Of a DNA stretch of 64,000 nt, positions 32,504-42,051 are shown in pieces. Source of the DNA: Rhizobium sp. J15 (lineage in GTDB: Bacteria; Pseudomonadota; Alphaproteobacteria; Rhizobiales; Rhizobiaceae). Made by a program: the position numbers and the translations under genes. Where the stretch lies: NCBI RefSeq assembly GCF_002531825.1, contig NZ_NWSX01000025.1, positions 1-64,000 of the forward strand. Direction: 5' to 3'. The notes below the pieces were generated by a model. It saw nothing but the letters and a program-made list of their open reading frames with translations. It was not told the DNA's origin and searched no databases. How positions within the stretch are numbered: the first letter of the stretch is position 1; the number at the start of each line of letters is the position of its first letter.

Positions 32504-33289
32504 ATGCAAGCACCCTCCGTCGTATCCGCCAAGGACCTCTGTCTCACCTACCAGGCGAATGACGGCCCGGTGCGGGCGCTGAGCGATGTCAATCTCGATG
32601 TGCGCAAGGGCGATTTCGTTTCCTTCATCGGCCCGTCCGGCTGCGGCAAGACGACCTTCCTGCGCGTCATCGCCGACCTCGAAAAGAGCACCTCGGGCGA
32701 AATCTCGATCAACGGCATGACGCCGGAACAGGCCCGCAAGGCCCGCGCCTACGGCTATGTCTTCCAGGCGCCGGCGCTCTATCCCTGGCGCACCATCGAA
32801 AACAACATCGCCCTGCCCCTGGAGATCATGGGCTATGGCGGCGCCGACCGGACGAGGCGGATCGCCGAGGCACTCGATCTCGTCGGCCTCTCCGGCTTCG
32901 AAAAGAAATTCCCCTGGCAGCTTTCCGGCGGCATGCAGCAGCGCGCCTCGATCGCCCGCGCGCTCGCCTTCGACGCCGACCTGCTGCTGATGGACGAGCC
33001 CTTCGGCGCATTGGACGAAATCGTCCGCGACCATCTGAACGAAGAACTGCTGAAACTCTGGGCCCGCACCAACAAGACCATCTGCTTCGTCACTCACTCC
33101 ATCCCCGAGGCGGTCTATCTCTCGACCAAGATCGTGGTGATGTCGCCGCGCCCGGGCCGCGTCACCGATGTGATCGACTCGACGCTTCCGGCCGAACGCC
33201 CGCTCGACATCCGCGACACCCCGGAATTCCTGGAAATCGCCCACCGCGTCCGCGAGGGGCTGAGGACGGGGCATAGCCATGAGGTTTAG
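32504..33289 (+). CDS. NitT/TauT-type ABC transporter ATP-binding protein
   Basis: The 261-residue ATPase has Walker A GPSGCGKTT, signature LSGGMQQRASIARAL, Walker B LLLMDEPFGALD and switch His in FVTHSIPEA. It belongs to the SsuB/TauB/ThiZ group. With two permeases and an NMT1-like binding protein downstream it forms an importer. Its place in the pyrimidine-degradation cluster suggests a pyrimidine or related heterocycle as substrate. Confidence 0.9.
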   Translation: MQAPSVVSAKDLCLTYQANDGPVRALSDVNLDVRKGDFVSFIGPSGCGKTTFLRVIADLEKSTSGEISINGMTPEQARKARAYGYVFQAPALYPWRTIENNIALPLEIMGYGGADRTRRIAEALDLVGLSGFEKKFPWQLSGGMQQRASIARALAFDADLLLMDEPFGALDEIVRDHLNEELLKLWARTNKTICFVTHSIPEAVYLSTKIVVMSPRPGRVTDVIDSTLPAERPLDIRDTPEFLEIAHRVREGLRTGHSHEV

Positions 33290-33308
33290 GCGCGTGTTGT
33301 TGGAAAAG

Positions 33309-33469
33309 ACCCCTCCCCAACCCCTCCCCACAAGGGGGAGGGGCTTTGGCGCTCGCAGCAATCCCTCATCTTCTGACGCAACGCTACAGCAAGCTGTGAC
33401 CTTGCTATGGAAGACAAAGCGGGCCGCAGGCTTGCCCCTCCCCCTTGTGGGGAGGGGTTGGGGAGGGGT
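33309..33469. repeat. Inverted repeat with 36-base arms before the second DUF559 gene
   Basis: Perfect complementary arms lie at 33309-33344 and 33434-33469, each made of CCCCTCCCC blocks ending CACAAGGGGGAGGGGC or its complement, with 89 bases between. The right arm ends five bases before the DUF559 ATG, so its GGGGAGGGG is the ribosome binding site of that gene. Confidence 0.88.
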
Positions 33470-33473
33470 TTAG

Positions 33474-33854
33474 ATGCCACATTCCAACATCACCCCTAAA
33501 ACCCGCCAAAGGGCAAAACGCCTCCGCCGTGAACTCACAAAGGCAGAGGCTGCGATGTGGAACATGCTTCGCGATCTCAGGCCCCACGGTGCCCGGTTCC
33601 GGCGCGAAACGCCGATCGGCCCCTATATCGCTGATTTTGCCTGGCTGTCGGCACGTCTCATCGTCGAAGTTGACGGCGACAGCCACGAAACGACCGCCGG
33701 TCGCCGGCATGATCTCGCCCGGGACGCATTTTTGCGCAACCAAGGTTTCGACGTGCTCCGCTTCGACAATGCCCAAGTGCTTGATGGACCTGACTACGTA
33801 TTCATCACCATCGAGAAACATGCCGCTCCATTCTTGAAGGAGCGCGCAGCATGA
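33474..33854 (+). CDS. DUF559 endonuclease-like protein
   Basis: The 126-residue DUF559 protein: KTRQRAKRLRRELTKAEAAM, GARFRRETPIGPYIADFAWL, LIVEVDGDSHE, GFDVLRFDNAQVL. The Asp, Glu-x-Asp and downstream Arg residues fit a PD-(D/E)XK/Vsr-like fold, and activity is unproven. The start is fed by the repeat-borne GGGGAGGGG. The stop overlaps the permease start by four bases. It is inserted between the ATPase and permease genes of one transporter, the same arrangement as the DUF559 gene at 29897. Confidence 0.85.
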   Translation: MPHSNITPKTRQRAKRLRRELTKAEAAMWNMLRDLRPHGARFRRETPIGPYIADFAWLSARLIVEVDGDSHETTAGRRHDLARDAFLRNQGFDVLRFDNAQVLDGPDYVFITIEKHAAPFLKERAA

Positions 33855-34780
33855 AACCCGACACCTTCAAGGACAAGATCGTCCCCGTCACCGCCATCCT
33901 GCTCCTCCTGATCGCCATCTGGTATGTCGCCGCCGTGCTGATGAACGCGCCGTTCCAGCGCGACATGGACAGCCGCGCCGGCGTCACGCCGACGACGATG
34001 GAATTCATCGGCAAGACGCTGGCGCAGCCGAAACCGATCCTGCCGGCACCGCATCAGGTGGCGCAGAACGTCTATGAGAACACCGTCCTGCGCAGCCTTT
34101 CGAGCAGCCGCAGCCTCGTCTATCACAGCTGGGTCACGCTCTCATCCACCCTGCTCGGCTTCGGTTTCGGCATGCTGCTCGGAATCCTTCTTGCCGTGCT
34201 GATCGTGCACAACCGCGCCATGGACCGCTCGCTCATGCCCTGGCTGGTGGCAAGCCAGACGATCCCGATCCTCGCCATCGCGCCGATGATCGTCATCATC
34301 TCCTATAACGTCCTGACCGGCGACAATGCGCTCGCGCATCTCCTGAACCTCGATTCCGACGCCTCCCGCCTCGTCTCCAAGGCGCTGATCTCCACCTATC
34401 TTTCCTTCTTCCCCGTCGCCGTCGGCATGGTGAAGGGGCTGCGCTCGCCCGAAATCATGTATCTCGACCTGATGCGCACCTATAATGCCAGCCCCATGCA
34501 GACCTTCTGGAAGCTGCGCGTTCCGGCCTCTATCCCCTTCCTCTTCACCTCGATGAAGGTCGCGATCGCCGCAAGTCTGGTCGGGGCCATCGTCGGCGAG
34601 CTGCCGACGGGCGCCGTCGCCGGCATCGGCTCCAAGCTGCTCGCCGGTTCCTATTACAGCCAGACCATCGATATCTGGGCGGCCCTCGTCGCCGGATCGC
34701 TGCTTGCGGGCGTTCTGGTCGCGATCGTCGGCCTTGCGGCGAAGATCGTCGACCGCGCCATGGGCGGGAGGCCGGCATGA
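33851..34780 (+). CDS. NitT/TauT-type ABC transporter permease
   Basis: The 309-residue permease has an N-terminal helix, a polar periplasmic stretch (about 35-90) and the BPD_transp_1 core (YHSWVTLSSTLLGFGFGMLL; LRVPASIPFLFTSMKVAIAA, the EAA-like loop). It is one of two different permeases, so the channel is probably a heterodimer. It overlaps the DUF559 stop upstream and the second permease downstream by four bases each. Confidence 0.9.
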   Translation: MKPDTFKDKIVPVTAILLLLIAIWYVAAVLMNAPFQRDMDSRAGVTPTTMEFIGKTLAQPKPILPAPHQVAQNVYENTVLRSLSSSRSLVYHSWVTLSSTLLGFGFGMLLGILLAVLIVHNRAMDRSLMPWLVASQTIPILAIAPMIVIISYNVLTGDNALAHLLNLDSDASRLVSKALISTYLSFFPVAVGMVKGLRSPEIMYLDLMRTYNASPMQTFWKLRVPASIPFLFTSMKVAIAASLVGAIVGELPTGAVAGIGSKLLAGSYYSQTIDIWAALVAGSLLAGVLVAIVGLAAKIVDRAMGGRPA

Positions 34781-35904
34781 GACATCTGACCTTCTCCTGG
34801 CAGGGCACGGTCGCCCTGCTCCTCTGTCTCGCGGCTCTGATAAGCCTGCCGCTTGTGGCCGAGGGCGCCGCCAATCCTTTAACCGACGGCACGGCAAGCC
34901 TCATCTTCATCACCGTCGCCGCGGCCGCTCTCCTGTCTTTCGCGCCGCAGCCGCCGGCCTACCGCGCCACCGTGCTGTTCATCGGCGCGCATGGCGCCGC
35001 CTGGATGCTGCTGTCGGCGCTGTCCGGCAACGAGGGTCTTGCGACCCGGGCCTTCTTCCTGCTGCTCTTCGCCTCCTGGCTGCTTGCCTGGCGATGCGTC
35101 ACGGAACTCTCGAAACTGCAACCGCTGACCACATTCGGCAAGTCGGCGCTGCAATTGCTGATTCCGGCGATCTTCGGCGCTTGGATCCTCATCCTCTGGG
35201 AAGCGATCACCCGCGGCGCCGGCGTCCCCTTCATCCTGCTGCCGCCGCCGAGCGCCATCGGCGCGCGCATCATGGCGTCCCTGCCGATCCTCGGCGATGA
35301 CGTCAGGCAGACGATCTTCAAGGCGGTGCTGATCGGCTATGTCGTCGGCTGCCTCAGCGGCTTCGTCGTCGCGGTGCTGGCCGACCGCGTCGCTTTCCTG
35401 CGCCGCGGCCTGCTGCCGATCGGCAACATGGTGTCGGCCCTGCCGATCATCGGCATCGCCCCCGTCATGGTCATGTGGTTCGGCTTCGACTGGCCGTCGA
35501 AAGCCGCCGTCGTCATCATCATGACCTTCTTCCCGATGCTGGTGAACACCGTCGCTGGCCTCGCCGCCTCCGGCAGCATGGAGCGCGACCTGATGCGCAC
35601 CTATGCATCGAGCGACTGGCAAACGCTGCTGAAGCTCAAGCTTCCGGCGGCCATGCCCTTCATTTTCAACGCACTGAAGATCAACTCGACGCTGGCGCTG
35701 ATTGGTGCCATCGTTGCGGAATTCTTCGGGACGCCGATCGTCGGCATGGGCTTTCGCATCTCCACCGAGATCGGCCGCATGAACGTCGACATGGTCTGGG
35801 CGGAAATCGCCGTTGCGGCGCTGGCCGGCTCGATCTTCTATGGCATCATCGCCCTGACGGAACGGGCGGTGACGTTCTGGCATCCGTCTATCCGTGGTGG
35901 CTAG
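34777..35904 (+). CDS. NitT/TauT-type ABC transporter permease, second subunit
   Basis: The 375-residue permease carries about four extra N-terminal helices (residues 8-110) before the BPD_transp_1 core (PPSAIGARIMASLPILGDDV; LKLKLPAAMPFIFNALKINS). The extended N-terminus is longer than in SsuC/TauC. It is translationally coupled to the first permease. Confidence 0.88.
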   Translation: MRHLTFSWQGTVALLLCLAALISLPLVAEGAANPLTDGTASLIFITVAAAALLSFAPQPPAYRATVLFIGAHGAAWMLLSALSGNEGLATRAFFLLLFASWLLAWRCVTELSKLQPLTTFGKSALQLLIPAIFGAWILILWEAITRGAGVPFILLPPPSAIGARIMASLPILGDDVRQTIFKAVLIGYVVGCLSGFVVAVLADRVAFLRRGLLPIGNMVSALPIIGIAPVMVMWFGFDWPSKAAVVIIMTFFPMLVNTVAGLAASGSMERDLMRTYASSDWQTLLKLKLPAAMPFIFNALKINSTLALIGAIVAEFFGTPIVGMGFRISTEIGRMNVDMVWAEIAVAALAGSIFYGIIALTERAVTFWHPSIRGG

Positions 35905-35963
35905 GCGCGCGCGGGCTTCGCAAATGGGGTTCGGGCATAACTTCAGAGGGTAAGGACAAGAAA

Positions 35964-36935
35964 ATGAAAAAGTTGATGGTTGCAATGTTGGCGAGCGCCA
36001 TGTCGCTCGCAGCCGCCCACGCGATGGCTGCCGACAAGGTGGTTCTGCAGCTGAAATGGGTCACGCAGAGCCAGTTCGGCGGGTATTATGTCGCCAAGGA
36101 CAAGGGCTTCTACAAGGAGGAAGGCCTCGACGTCGAGATCAAGCCCGGCGGTCCGGATATCGCTCCCGAGCAGGTGATCGCCGGCGGCGGCGCCGATGTC
36201 ATCGTCGACTGGATGGGCGGCGCGCTGGTTGCCCGCGAAAAGGGCGTTCCGCTCGTCAACATCGCCCAGCCCTATCAAAAGTCCGGCCTGGAAATGATCT
36301 GCCGCAAGGACGGCCCTGTTAAGACCGAAGCCGATTTCAAGGGCCACACACTCGGCGTCTGGTTCTTCGGCAACGAATATCCCTTCTTCGCCTGGATGAA
36401 CAAGCTCGGCCTCTCCACAGACGGCGGCGCAAACGGCGTTACCGTGCTGAAGCAGAGCTTCGACGTGCAGCCGCTCGTCCAGAAGCAGGCCGACTGCATC
36501 TCCGTCATGACCTATAACGAATACTGGCAGGCGATCGATGCCGGCTTCAAGCCGGAAGAACTGACGGTGTTCAACTATACGGAGATGGGCAACGACCTCC
36601 TGGAAGACGGCCTCTACGCCATGGAGGACAAGCTGAAGGATCCGGCCTTCAAGGAGAAAATGGTCAAGTTCGTCCGCGCCTCGATGAAGGGCTGGAAATA
36701 TGCGACCGAAAATCCCGATGAAGCCGCCGAGATCGTGCTGGACAATGGCGGCCAGGACGAGAACCATCAGAAGCGCATGATGGGCGAAGTCGCCAAGCTC
36801 GTCGGCGACGGCTCCGGCAAGCTGGACGAGGCGCTCTATGCCCGCACGGCAAAGGCGCTGCTCGACCAGAAGATCATCAGCAAGGAGCCCGCGGGCGCCT
36901 GGACGCACGAAATCACCGACGCCGCCGCCAAGTAA
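35964..36935 (+). CDS. NMT1/THI5-like ABC transporter substrate-binding protein
   Basis: The 323-residue protein has a signal peptide (MKKLMVAMLASAMSLAAAHA, cleavage near AMA/ADK) and an NMT1-like binding fold (LQLKWVTQSQFGGYYVAKDK, GGPDIAPEQVIAGGGADV). Relatives bind thiamine-pyrimidine precursors, riboflavin or other N-heterocycles. Here the surrounding dihydropyrimidine genes point to pyrimidines. ATG 35964 is preceded by TAAGGA. It ends the operon and is followed by a strong terminator. Confidence 0.9.
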   Translation: MKKLMVAMLASAMSLAAAHAMAADKVVLQLKWVTQSQFGGYYVAKDKGFYKEEGLDVEIKPGGPDIAPEQVIAGGGADVIVDWMGGALVAREKGVPLVNIAQPYQKSGLEMICRKDGPVKTEADFKGHTLGVWFFGNEYPFFAWMNKLGLSTDGGANGVTVLKQSFDVQPLVQKQADCISVMTYNEYWQAIDAGFKPEELTVFNYTEMGNDLLEDGLYAMEDKLKDPAFKEKMVKFVRASMKGWKYATENPDEAAEIVLDNGGQDENHQKRMMGEVAKLVGDGSGKLDEALYARTAKALLDQKIISKEPAGAWTHEITDAAAK

Positions 36936-36957
36936 TCGCGACCGGATTTCGAGACAG

Positions 36958-36995
36958 ACGCGCGGGGGAGGTCTCCCGCGCGTTCCGCATTTTTT
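36958..36995 (+). terminator. Factor-independent terminator of the transporter operon
   Basis: ACGCGCGGG(GG)AG and CTCCCGCGCGT form an 11-bp stem with a two-base bulge, followed by CATTTTTTC. It lies 22 bases after the binding-protein stop. Confidence 0.8.
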
Positions 36996-37435
36996 CTCGT
37001 TGATAAAAAAATGTCTTGCGACTGTAGCATTTATCGAGGCTGAAACGTCATTGATATAAACCGCCTGACATCTGCGGCGGTTCGAAACGCGATATGCATG
37101 CAAACAATGAGGCGAAGCCCAGCGCATGGATCAAATTCGATGCGACGCGCTTTAGAGAGAAGCAGGATCAATCATCGTAATGTTCACATAACCCTGCGGT
37201 GATTGATTCAGGTTCTGATGGTAATTATTATCGGCTCATGGGGAATTGTTTTCTGCCGGGCTTGCATATCGAGCAAATCGATACCAACTAGAAGCCGATT
37301 TGCCGGCGAGGGATGAAGACGGCAAATGATGTGTGGATACCCCTGAGAATGCAGGTAAAGGCAGTGGCCTGGTCGCGAGCTCAATGGCAGACGCGCGAAT
37401 TCGGCTAACCTTGTGAAGAGATTGGACGAAAACGC
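36996..37435. other. Gene-free promoter region of the RND efflux operon
   Basis: No supportable gene in 440 bases. An inverted repeat ATCAATCA (37167-37174) / TGATTGAT (37200-37207) could bind a regulator of the efflux genes. The segment is less GC-rich than its surroundings. No dedicated regulator gene is adjacent. Confidence 0.4.
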
Positions 37436-38626
37436 ATGGCACGCAAGCCGACCGGAATTCTAGGCGCATCCACCCTTTTTGCAGCCGTACTGGCTGCATC
37501 CACTGCATTTTCCGAGGAAGCGCCGGTCGCACAACCGCAGCAGAACCTGCCGGCGATCGTCGTCACCACGGCTGTCAATCGCACCCTTGTCGATCGAGTC
37601 ATCGGCACGGGAACGGTCAAGCCCGTCGAGGAAGTCTATATCCAGCCTCAGGTCGAAGGCCTCTCGATCCGCACCCTGAAAGCCGATGTCGGTGACAAGG
37701 TTCAAGCCGAAAGCACGCTGGCGACGCTCAACGACGACGCGCTGATCCTGGAAAAGAGCCAGATGATGGCAACGAAAGCCAAGGGCGAGGCAAGCCTCGC
37801 CCAGCTGCGCGCCCAGCTCATCGAGGCGCAGGCCAATGCCGAACAGGCAAGGCAGCAGCAGGCCCGCTCCCAGGAAATGGGCAAGAAGGGCACGGTTTCC
37901 ACCGCCCAGGTCGAGCAGGCCGATGCGACCGCCGCCGCCGCCAATGCCCGCGTCGTCTCCGCCGAACAGGCGATCGAAGTCGCCGAGGCCGATCTCAAGG
38001 TCTTCGACAGCCAGATCGCCGATGCCGATCTGAAACTCGCCCGCACCGACGTGAAGACGCCGGTTGCCGGCGTGGTTTCCGCAAAGAATGCCAAGGTCGG
38101 CGCCATCGCCGCCGGCAACGGCGATCCGCTGTTCACCATCATCCGCGACGGCGATATCGAACTGGTGGCCGAAGTCGCCGAAAGCGACATCGTCAGGATC
38201 GTGGCCGGCCAGAAGGCGACGATCTCGCTTTCCGGCAGCCGCGAAAAGCTTTCCGGCGCCGTGCGCCTGGTGTCGCCGACCGTCGATCCGAGCACCCGCC
38301 TCGGCCTCGTCCATATCTCCATCGACGATGACAGCAAGGCGCGTTCCGGCATGTATGGCAGCGCCGAGATCATCGTCCGCGAGACCGAGGGCGTATCGCT
38401 GCCGCTGACCGCGGTGCTCACGGGCAATGAAGGCTCCTCGGCCCGCAAGGTCGAGGACGGCGTGGTGAAATTCGCCAAGATCGAAACCGGCATACAGGAC
38501 GGCGCCTATGTGGAAATCGTCAACGGATTGAAGACCGGCGACGAGGTCGTGGCCAAGGCGGGCGCCTATGTCCGCGACGGCGACCGCATTACGCCAGTGC
38601 GTGAACAGCCTGCGGCTTCCAACTAA
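37436..38626 (+). CDS. RND efflux periplasmic adaptor (membrane fusion protein)
   Basis: The 396-residue adaptor has a signal peptide (cleavage near STAFS/EE), a lipoyl/barrel-sandwich half (YIQPQVEGLSIRTLKADVGD), a long Ala/Gln-rich coiled-coil hairpin (about 105-185) and the second lipoyl half (KTPVAGVVSAKNAKVGAIAA). It links the inner-membrane RND pump to an outer-membrane channel, which is not encoded here. The pump gene starts 12 bases downstream. Confidence 0.92.
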   Translation: MARKPTGILGASTLFAAVLAASTAFSEEAPVAQPQQNLPAIVVTTAVNRTLVDRVIGTGTVKPVEEVYIQPQVEGLSIRTLKADVGDKVQAESTLATLNDDALILEKSQMMATKAKGEASLAQLRAQLIEAQANAEQARQQQARSQEMGKKGTVSTAQVEQADATAAAANARVVSAEQAIEVAEADLKVFDSQIADADLKLARTDVKTPVAGVVSAKNAKVGAIAAGNGDPLFTIIRDGDIELVAEVAESDIVRIVAGQKATISLSGSREKLSGAVRLVSPTVDPSTRLGLVHISIDDDSKARSGMYGSAEIIVRETEGVSLPLTAVLTGNEGSSARKVEDGVVKFAKIETGIQDGAYVEIVNGLKTGDEVVAKAGAYVRDGDRITPVREQPAASN

Positions 38627-38638
38627 AGAGACCATCCG

Positions 38639-41600
38639 ATGAATTTTTCAGCCTGGTCCATTCGAAATCCGATCGCGCCGCTCCTGGCCTTCTGCCTGCT
38701 GATCTTCATCGGCATGCAGTCTTTCAATAAGCTGCCGATCACGCGCTTCCCCAACATCGACGTACCGCTCGTTTCGATCAGCGTGACGCAGAGCGGCGCT
38801 TCGCCGGCCGAACTCGAAATGCAGGTGACGAAGGAGATCGAAGACGCGATCGCCTCCATCACCGGCATCGACGAAATCCAGTCGACGGTGACCGACGGCA
38901 GTTCGCAGACCAACGTCATGTTCCGCATGGAAGTGCCGACGGAACAGGCCGTACAGGACGTCAAGGACGCGATCGACCGCATTCGCAGCGATCTGCCGGC
39001 GACGGCCGAAACCCCGATCGTCACCAAGGTCGATGTCGAGGGCCAGGCGATCCAGACCTTCGCCGTTTCCTCGCCCGACATGTCGCTCGAAGAACTCTCC
39101 TGGTTCGTCGACGATACGATCAAGCGCGCCCTTCAGGGCCAGGCCGGTATCGGCCGCGTCGACCGTTACGGCGGCGCGGAGCGAGAAGTGCGCATCGAGC
39201 TCACTCCCGGCAAGCTCGATGCCTACGGCATCACCGCTGCCAGCGTGAACCAGCAGCTGCGCGGCACCAACATCGACCTCGGCTCCGGCCGTGGCCAGGT
39301 GGCGGGCAGCGAACAGGCGATCCGCGTTCTCGGCGACGCCCGCAACGTCGCCGAACTTGCCGATACCACGATTGCGCTGCCGAACGGCCGCTTCGTCAAG
39401 CTGTCTGATCTCGGCGTCATCAAGGACACCTACGAGGAGCCGAAATCCTTCTCGCGCTTCAACGACACCCCAGTCGTCACCTTCGGCGTCTTCCGCTCGA
39501 AGGGCGCCAGCGAAGTCAGCGTCGCCGAAACCGTGGCGCAGAGCCTCGAAAAGGTCAGGAGCGAAAATCCGAACGTGAAGATCGAGCTGATCGACGATTC
39601 GGTTTATTTCACCTACGGCAACTACGAAGCCGCGATCCACACGCTGCTCGAAGGCGCGCTGCTCGCCGTCATCGTCGTCCTGCTCTTCCTCCGGAACTGG
39701 CGCGCGACCCTGATCTCGGCGATCGCGCTGCCGCTTTCGGCGATCCCGACCTTCTGGGTCATGGACCTGATGGGCTTCTCGCTGAACCTCGTCAGCTTCC
39801 TCGCTTTGACGCTCGCGACGGGTATCCTGGTCGACGACGCGATCGTTGAAATCGAGAACATCGCCCGCCACATCAAGATGGGCAAGACGCCCTATCGGGC
39901 GGCGATCGAGGCGGCCGATGAAATCGGCCTCGCCGTCATCGCCACCACCTTCACGATCATCGCCGTCTTCGTGCCCGTCTCCTTCATGCCGGGCATCCCC
40001 GGTCAGTATTTCATCCAGTTCGGCCTGACTGTCGCCTTCTCCGTCTTCTTCTCGCTGATGGTGGCGCGCCTCATCACCCCGATGATGGCCGCCTATCTCA
40101 TGCGCGCCGAAGACGGCATGGAAGACCATCACGACAATGATAGCCTGCTGATGAAGGGTTACACCCGCCTGATACGCGGCACGACCGGGCACAAATATTC
40201 GCGATACCTGACGCTGCTCGCCGCGATCGGCTTCCTCGTCGGCTCCGTTTTCCTGCTGATGAAGGTTCCCGGCAGCTTCCTGCCGCCGGAAGACGCCTCG
40301 CGCATCGTTCTCTCCGTCGAACTGCCGCCCAATGCCCGGCTTGACGACACCGAGAAGACAACCGATGCGATCTACGACAGGGTCAAGGACATCAACGGCG
40401 TCGAAAGCGTCTTCGTCCTCGGCGGCGCGTCGCCGAAGGGCGATCTCGAACTGCGCCGCGCCACCATCACGCTGGCGCTCCACAAGCTCGACCAGTCGCT
40501 GATCAAGAAGGTGGTCAACGACGTCTTCGGCGCCATCCCAGTCATCGGGCCTATGCTGCCGAAGGTGGAGGTCCATGGCCGCGAGCGCCCGCAATGGGAC
40601 ATCGAAAAGGAAGTCTTCGCCAAGCTGCGCGACATTCCCGACGTCCATATCCTGAAGCTCAACGACCGCGGCGAACGCGACCTCTCCTTCAACTTCCTTT
40701 CCAAGAACGAGAAGGACCTGAACGACGCCGTCGGCATTCTGGAATCGAAACTCCGCGCCGATCCGCTGCTCGCCAATGTCAGCGCCGACGGCGCCCTGCC
40801 CCGTCCGGAACTGCAGGTCTACCCGCGCAAGGATGAGGCCGCCCGCCTCGGCATCACGCCGCAGCAGATCTCCGAGACGATCCGTGTCGCCACCATCGGC
40901 GATGTCGATGCGGCACTTGCCAAGATCTCGCTCGACGATCGCCAGATCCCGATCCGCGTCCAGGCAGCGCTCGACATGCGCCGCGACCTCGCGGCCATCC
41001 GGGCGCTGAAGATCCAGACCGCCAGCGGCGGCACCGTTCCGCTGTCGAGCGTCGCCAATATCGACTATTCGGAAGGCGTCAGCTCGATCAAGCGCAACAA
41101 CCGCTATCGCGTCGTCTCGATCGGCTCCGACCTGCCGCAGGGCGTAGCGCTCGACACGGCCTCGGCCCGCTTCCGCGAGATCGTCAACGCGGCCAACATT
41201 CCGGCCACGGTGCACCTTGCCGAAAGCGGCGACACCAAGGTGCAAACCGAGATGCAGCAGAGCTTCGTCAACGCCATGTTGATGGGCCTCCTCTTGGTGC
41301 TGACGGTGCTGATCCTGCTCTTCAAGGACGTGATCCAGCCCTTCACCATCCTGTTCTCGCTGCCGCTCGCCATCGGCGGCGTCGCGGCGGGCCTGATCAT
41401 CACCAGCAACCCGCTGTCCATGCCGGTCATGATCGGCATCCTGATGCTGATGGGCATCGTCACCAAGAACGCCATCCTGCTCGTCGATTTCGCGATCGAG
41501 ATGCGCCACCAGGGCATGTCCCGCGTCGAGGCGATGGTCGAAGCCGGCCGCAAGCGCGCCCGGCCGATCATCATGACCTCGATCGCCATGTCGGCCGGCA

Positions 41601-41959
41601 TGCTGCCGTCCGCGCTCGGCGTCGGCGAAGGCGGCTCGTTCCGCGCGCCGATGGCGATCGCCGTGATCGGCGGCATCATCGTCTCGACTGTGCTGTCGCT
41701 CGTCGTCGTGCCCTCCTTCTTCCTGATCATGGACGATCTGTCCCGCCTGCTCGGCTGGATGTTCGGACGCATGGTCGGCCGGAAGGACGAAGAGGACCTG
41801 CCGCTGTCGCGCGAGGATCTCACCCGCGTGACCCGCGAGAACCGCAGCGATATCGACGCGCTGGACGAACGCCTGACCGCGATCGAAAAGCCGGAAAGCA
41901 AGCGCAAGAGCGCCAACGACACCAACGTGCTTCGCCTGCCTCCATTCGCGGCGGAGTGA
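38639..41959 (+). CDS. RND-family efflux transporter (AcrB/HAE1-like)
   Basis: The 1106-residue pump has 12 predicted helices with two large periplasmic loops. Typical blocks are FPNIDVPLVSISVTQSGASP, GILVDDAIVEIENIARHIKM (proton-relay Asp pair) and MLMGIVTKNAILLVDFAIEM. The C-terminal tail (about 1045-1106) is charged and cytoplasmic, longer than in AcrB. Substrates may be drugs, plant flavonoids or other hydrophobics. It relies on an unlinked TolC-like channel. Confidence 0.93.
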   Translation: MNFSAWSIRNPIAPLLAFCLLIFIGMQSFNKLPITRFPNIDVPLVSISVTQSGASPAELEMQVTKEIEDAIASITGIDEIQSTVTDGSSQTNVMFRMEVPTEQAVQDVKDAIDRIRSDLPATAETPIVTKVDVEGQAIQTFAVSSPDMSLEELSWFVDDTIKRALQGQAGIGRVDRYGGAEREVRIELTPGKLDAYGITAASVNQQLRGTNIDLGSGRGQVAGSEQAIRVLGDARNVAELADTTIALPNGRFVKLSDLGVIKDTYEEPKSFSRFNDTPVVTFGVFRSKGASEVSVAETVAQSLEKVRSENPNVKIELIDDSVYFTYGNYEAAIHTLLEGALLAVIVVLLFLRNWRATLISAIALPLSAIPTFWVMDLMGFSLNLVSFLALTLATGILVDDAIVEIENIARHIKMGKTPYRAAIEAADEIGLAVIATTFTIIAVFVPVSFMPGIPGQYFIQFGLTVAFSVFFSLMVARLITPMMAAYLMRAEDGMEDHHDNDSLLMKGYTRLIRGTTGHKYSRYLTLLAAIGFLVGSVFLLMKVPGSFLPPEDASRIVLSVELPPNARLDDTEKTTDAIYDRVKDINGVESVFVLGGASPKGDLELRRATITLALHKLDQSLIKKVVNDVFGAIPVIGPMLPKVEVHGRERPQWDIEKEVFAKLRDIPDVHILKLNDRGERDLSFNFLSKNEKDLNDAVGILESKLRADPLLANVSADGALPRPELQVYPRKDEAARLGITPQQISETIRVATIGDVDAALAKISLDDRQIPIRVQAALDMRRDLAAIRALKIQTASGGTVPLSSVANIDYSEGVSSIKRNNRYRVVSIGSDLPQGVALDTASARFREIVNAANIPATVHLAESGDTKVQTEMQQSFVNAMLMGLLLVLTVLILLFKDVIQPFTILFSLPLAIGGVAAGLIITSNPLSMPVMIGILMLMGIVTKNAILLVDFAIEMRHQGMSRVEAMVEAGRKRARPIIMTSIAMSAGMLPSALGVGEGGSFRAPMAIAVIGGIIVSTVLSLVVVPSFFLIMDDLSRLLGWMFGRMVGRKDEEDLPLSREDLTRVTRENRSDIDALDERLTAIEKPESKRKSANDTNVLRLPPFAAE

Positions 41960-41972
41960 GCGAAACCTCGAT

Positions 41973-42014
41973 AAACGAAACGGGCCGGGAACGATCTCCC
42001 GGCCCGTTTCGTTT
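41973..42014. terminator. Bidirectional terminator between the RND and urease genes
   Basis: An 18-bp perfect stem (AAACGAAACGGGCCGGGA and its complement) around a 6-base loop lies between the convergent RND pump and ureG, ending in TTTT on the plus strand and AAA on the other side, so it can stop both. Confidence 0.85.
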
Positions 42015-42051
42015 TACCGCCCTCGCCGCGTCGGCAAGGGGTGTCTGACCC

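Noticed and set aside
38648..41509. 953-codon open frame antisense to the RND pump
   Set aside because: It mirrors the codon structure of the real gene. Composition is His/Arg/Asp-rich with no domain, and the sense frame is a complete RND transporter.
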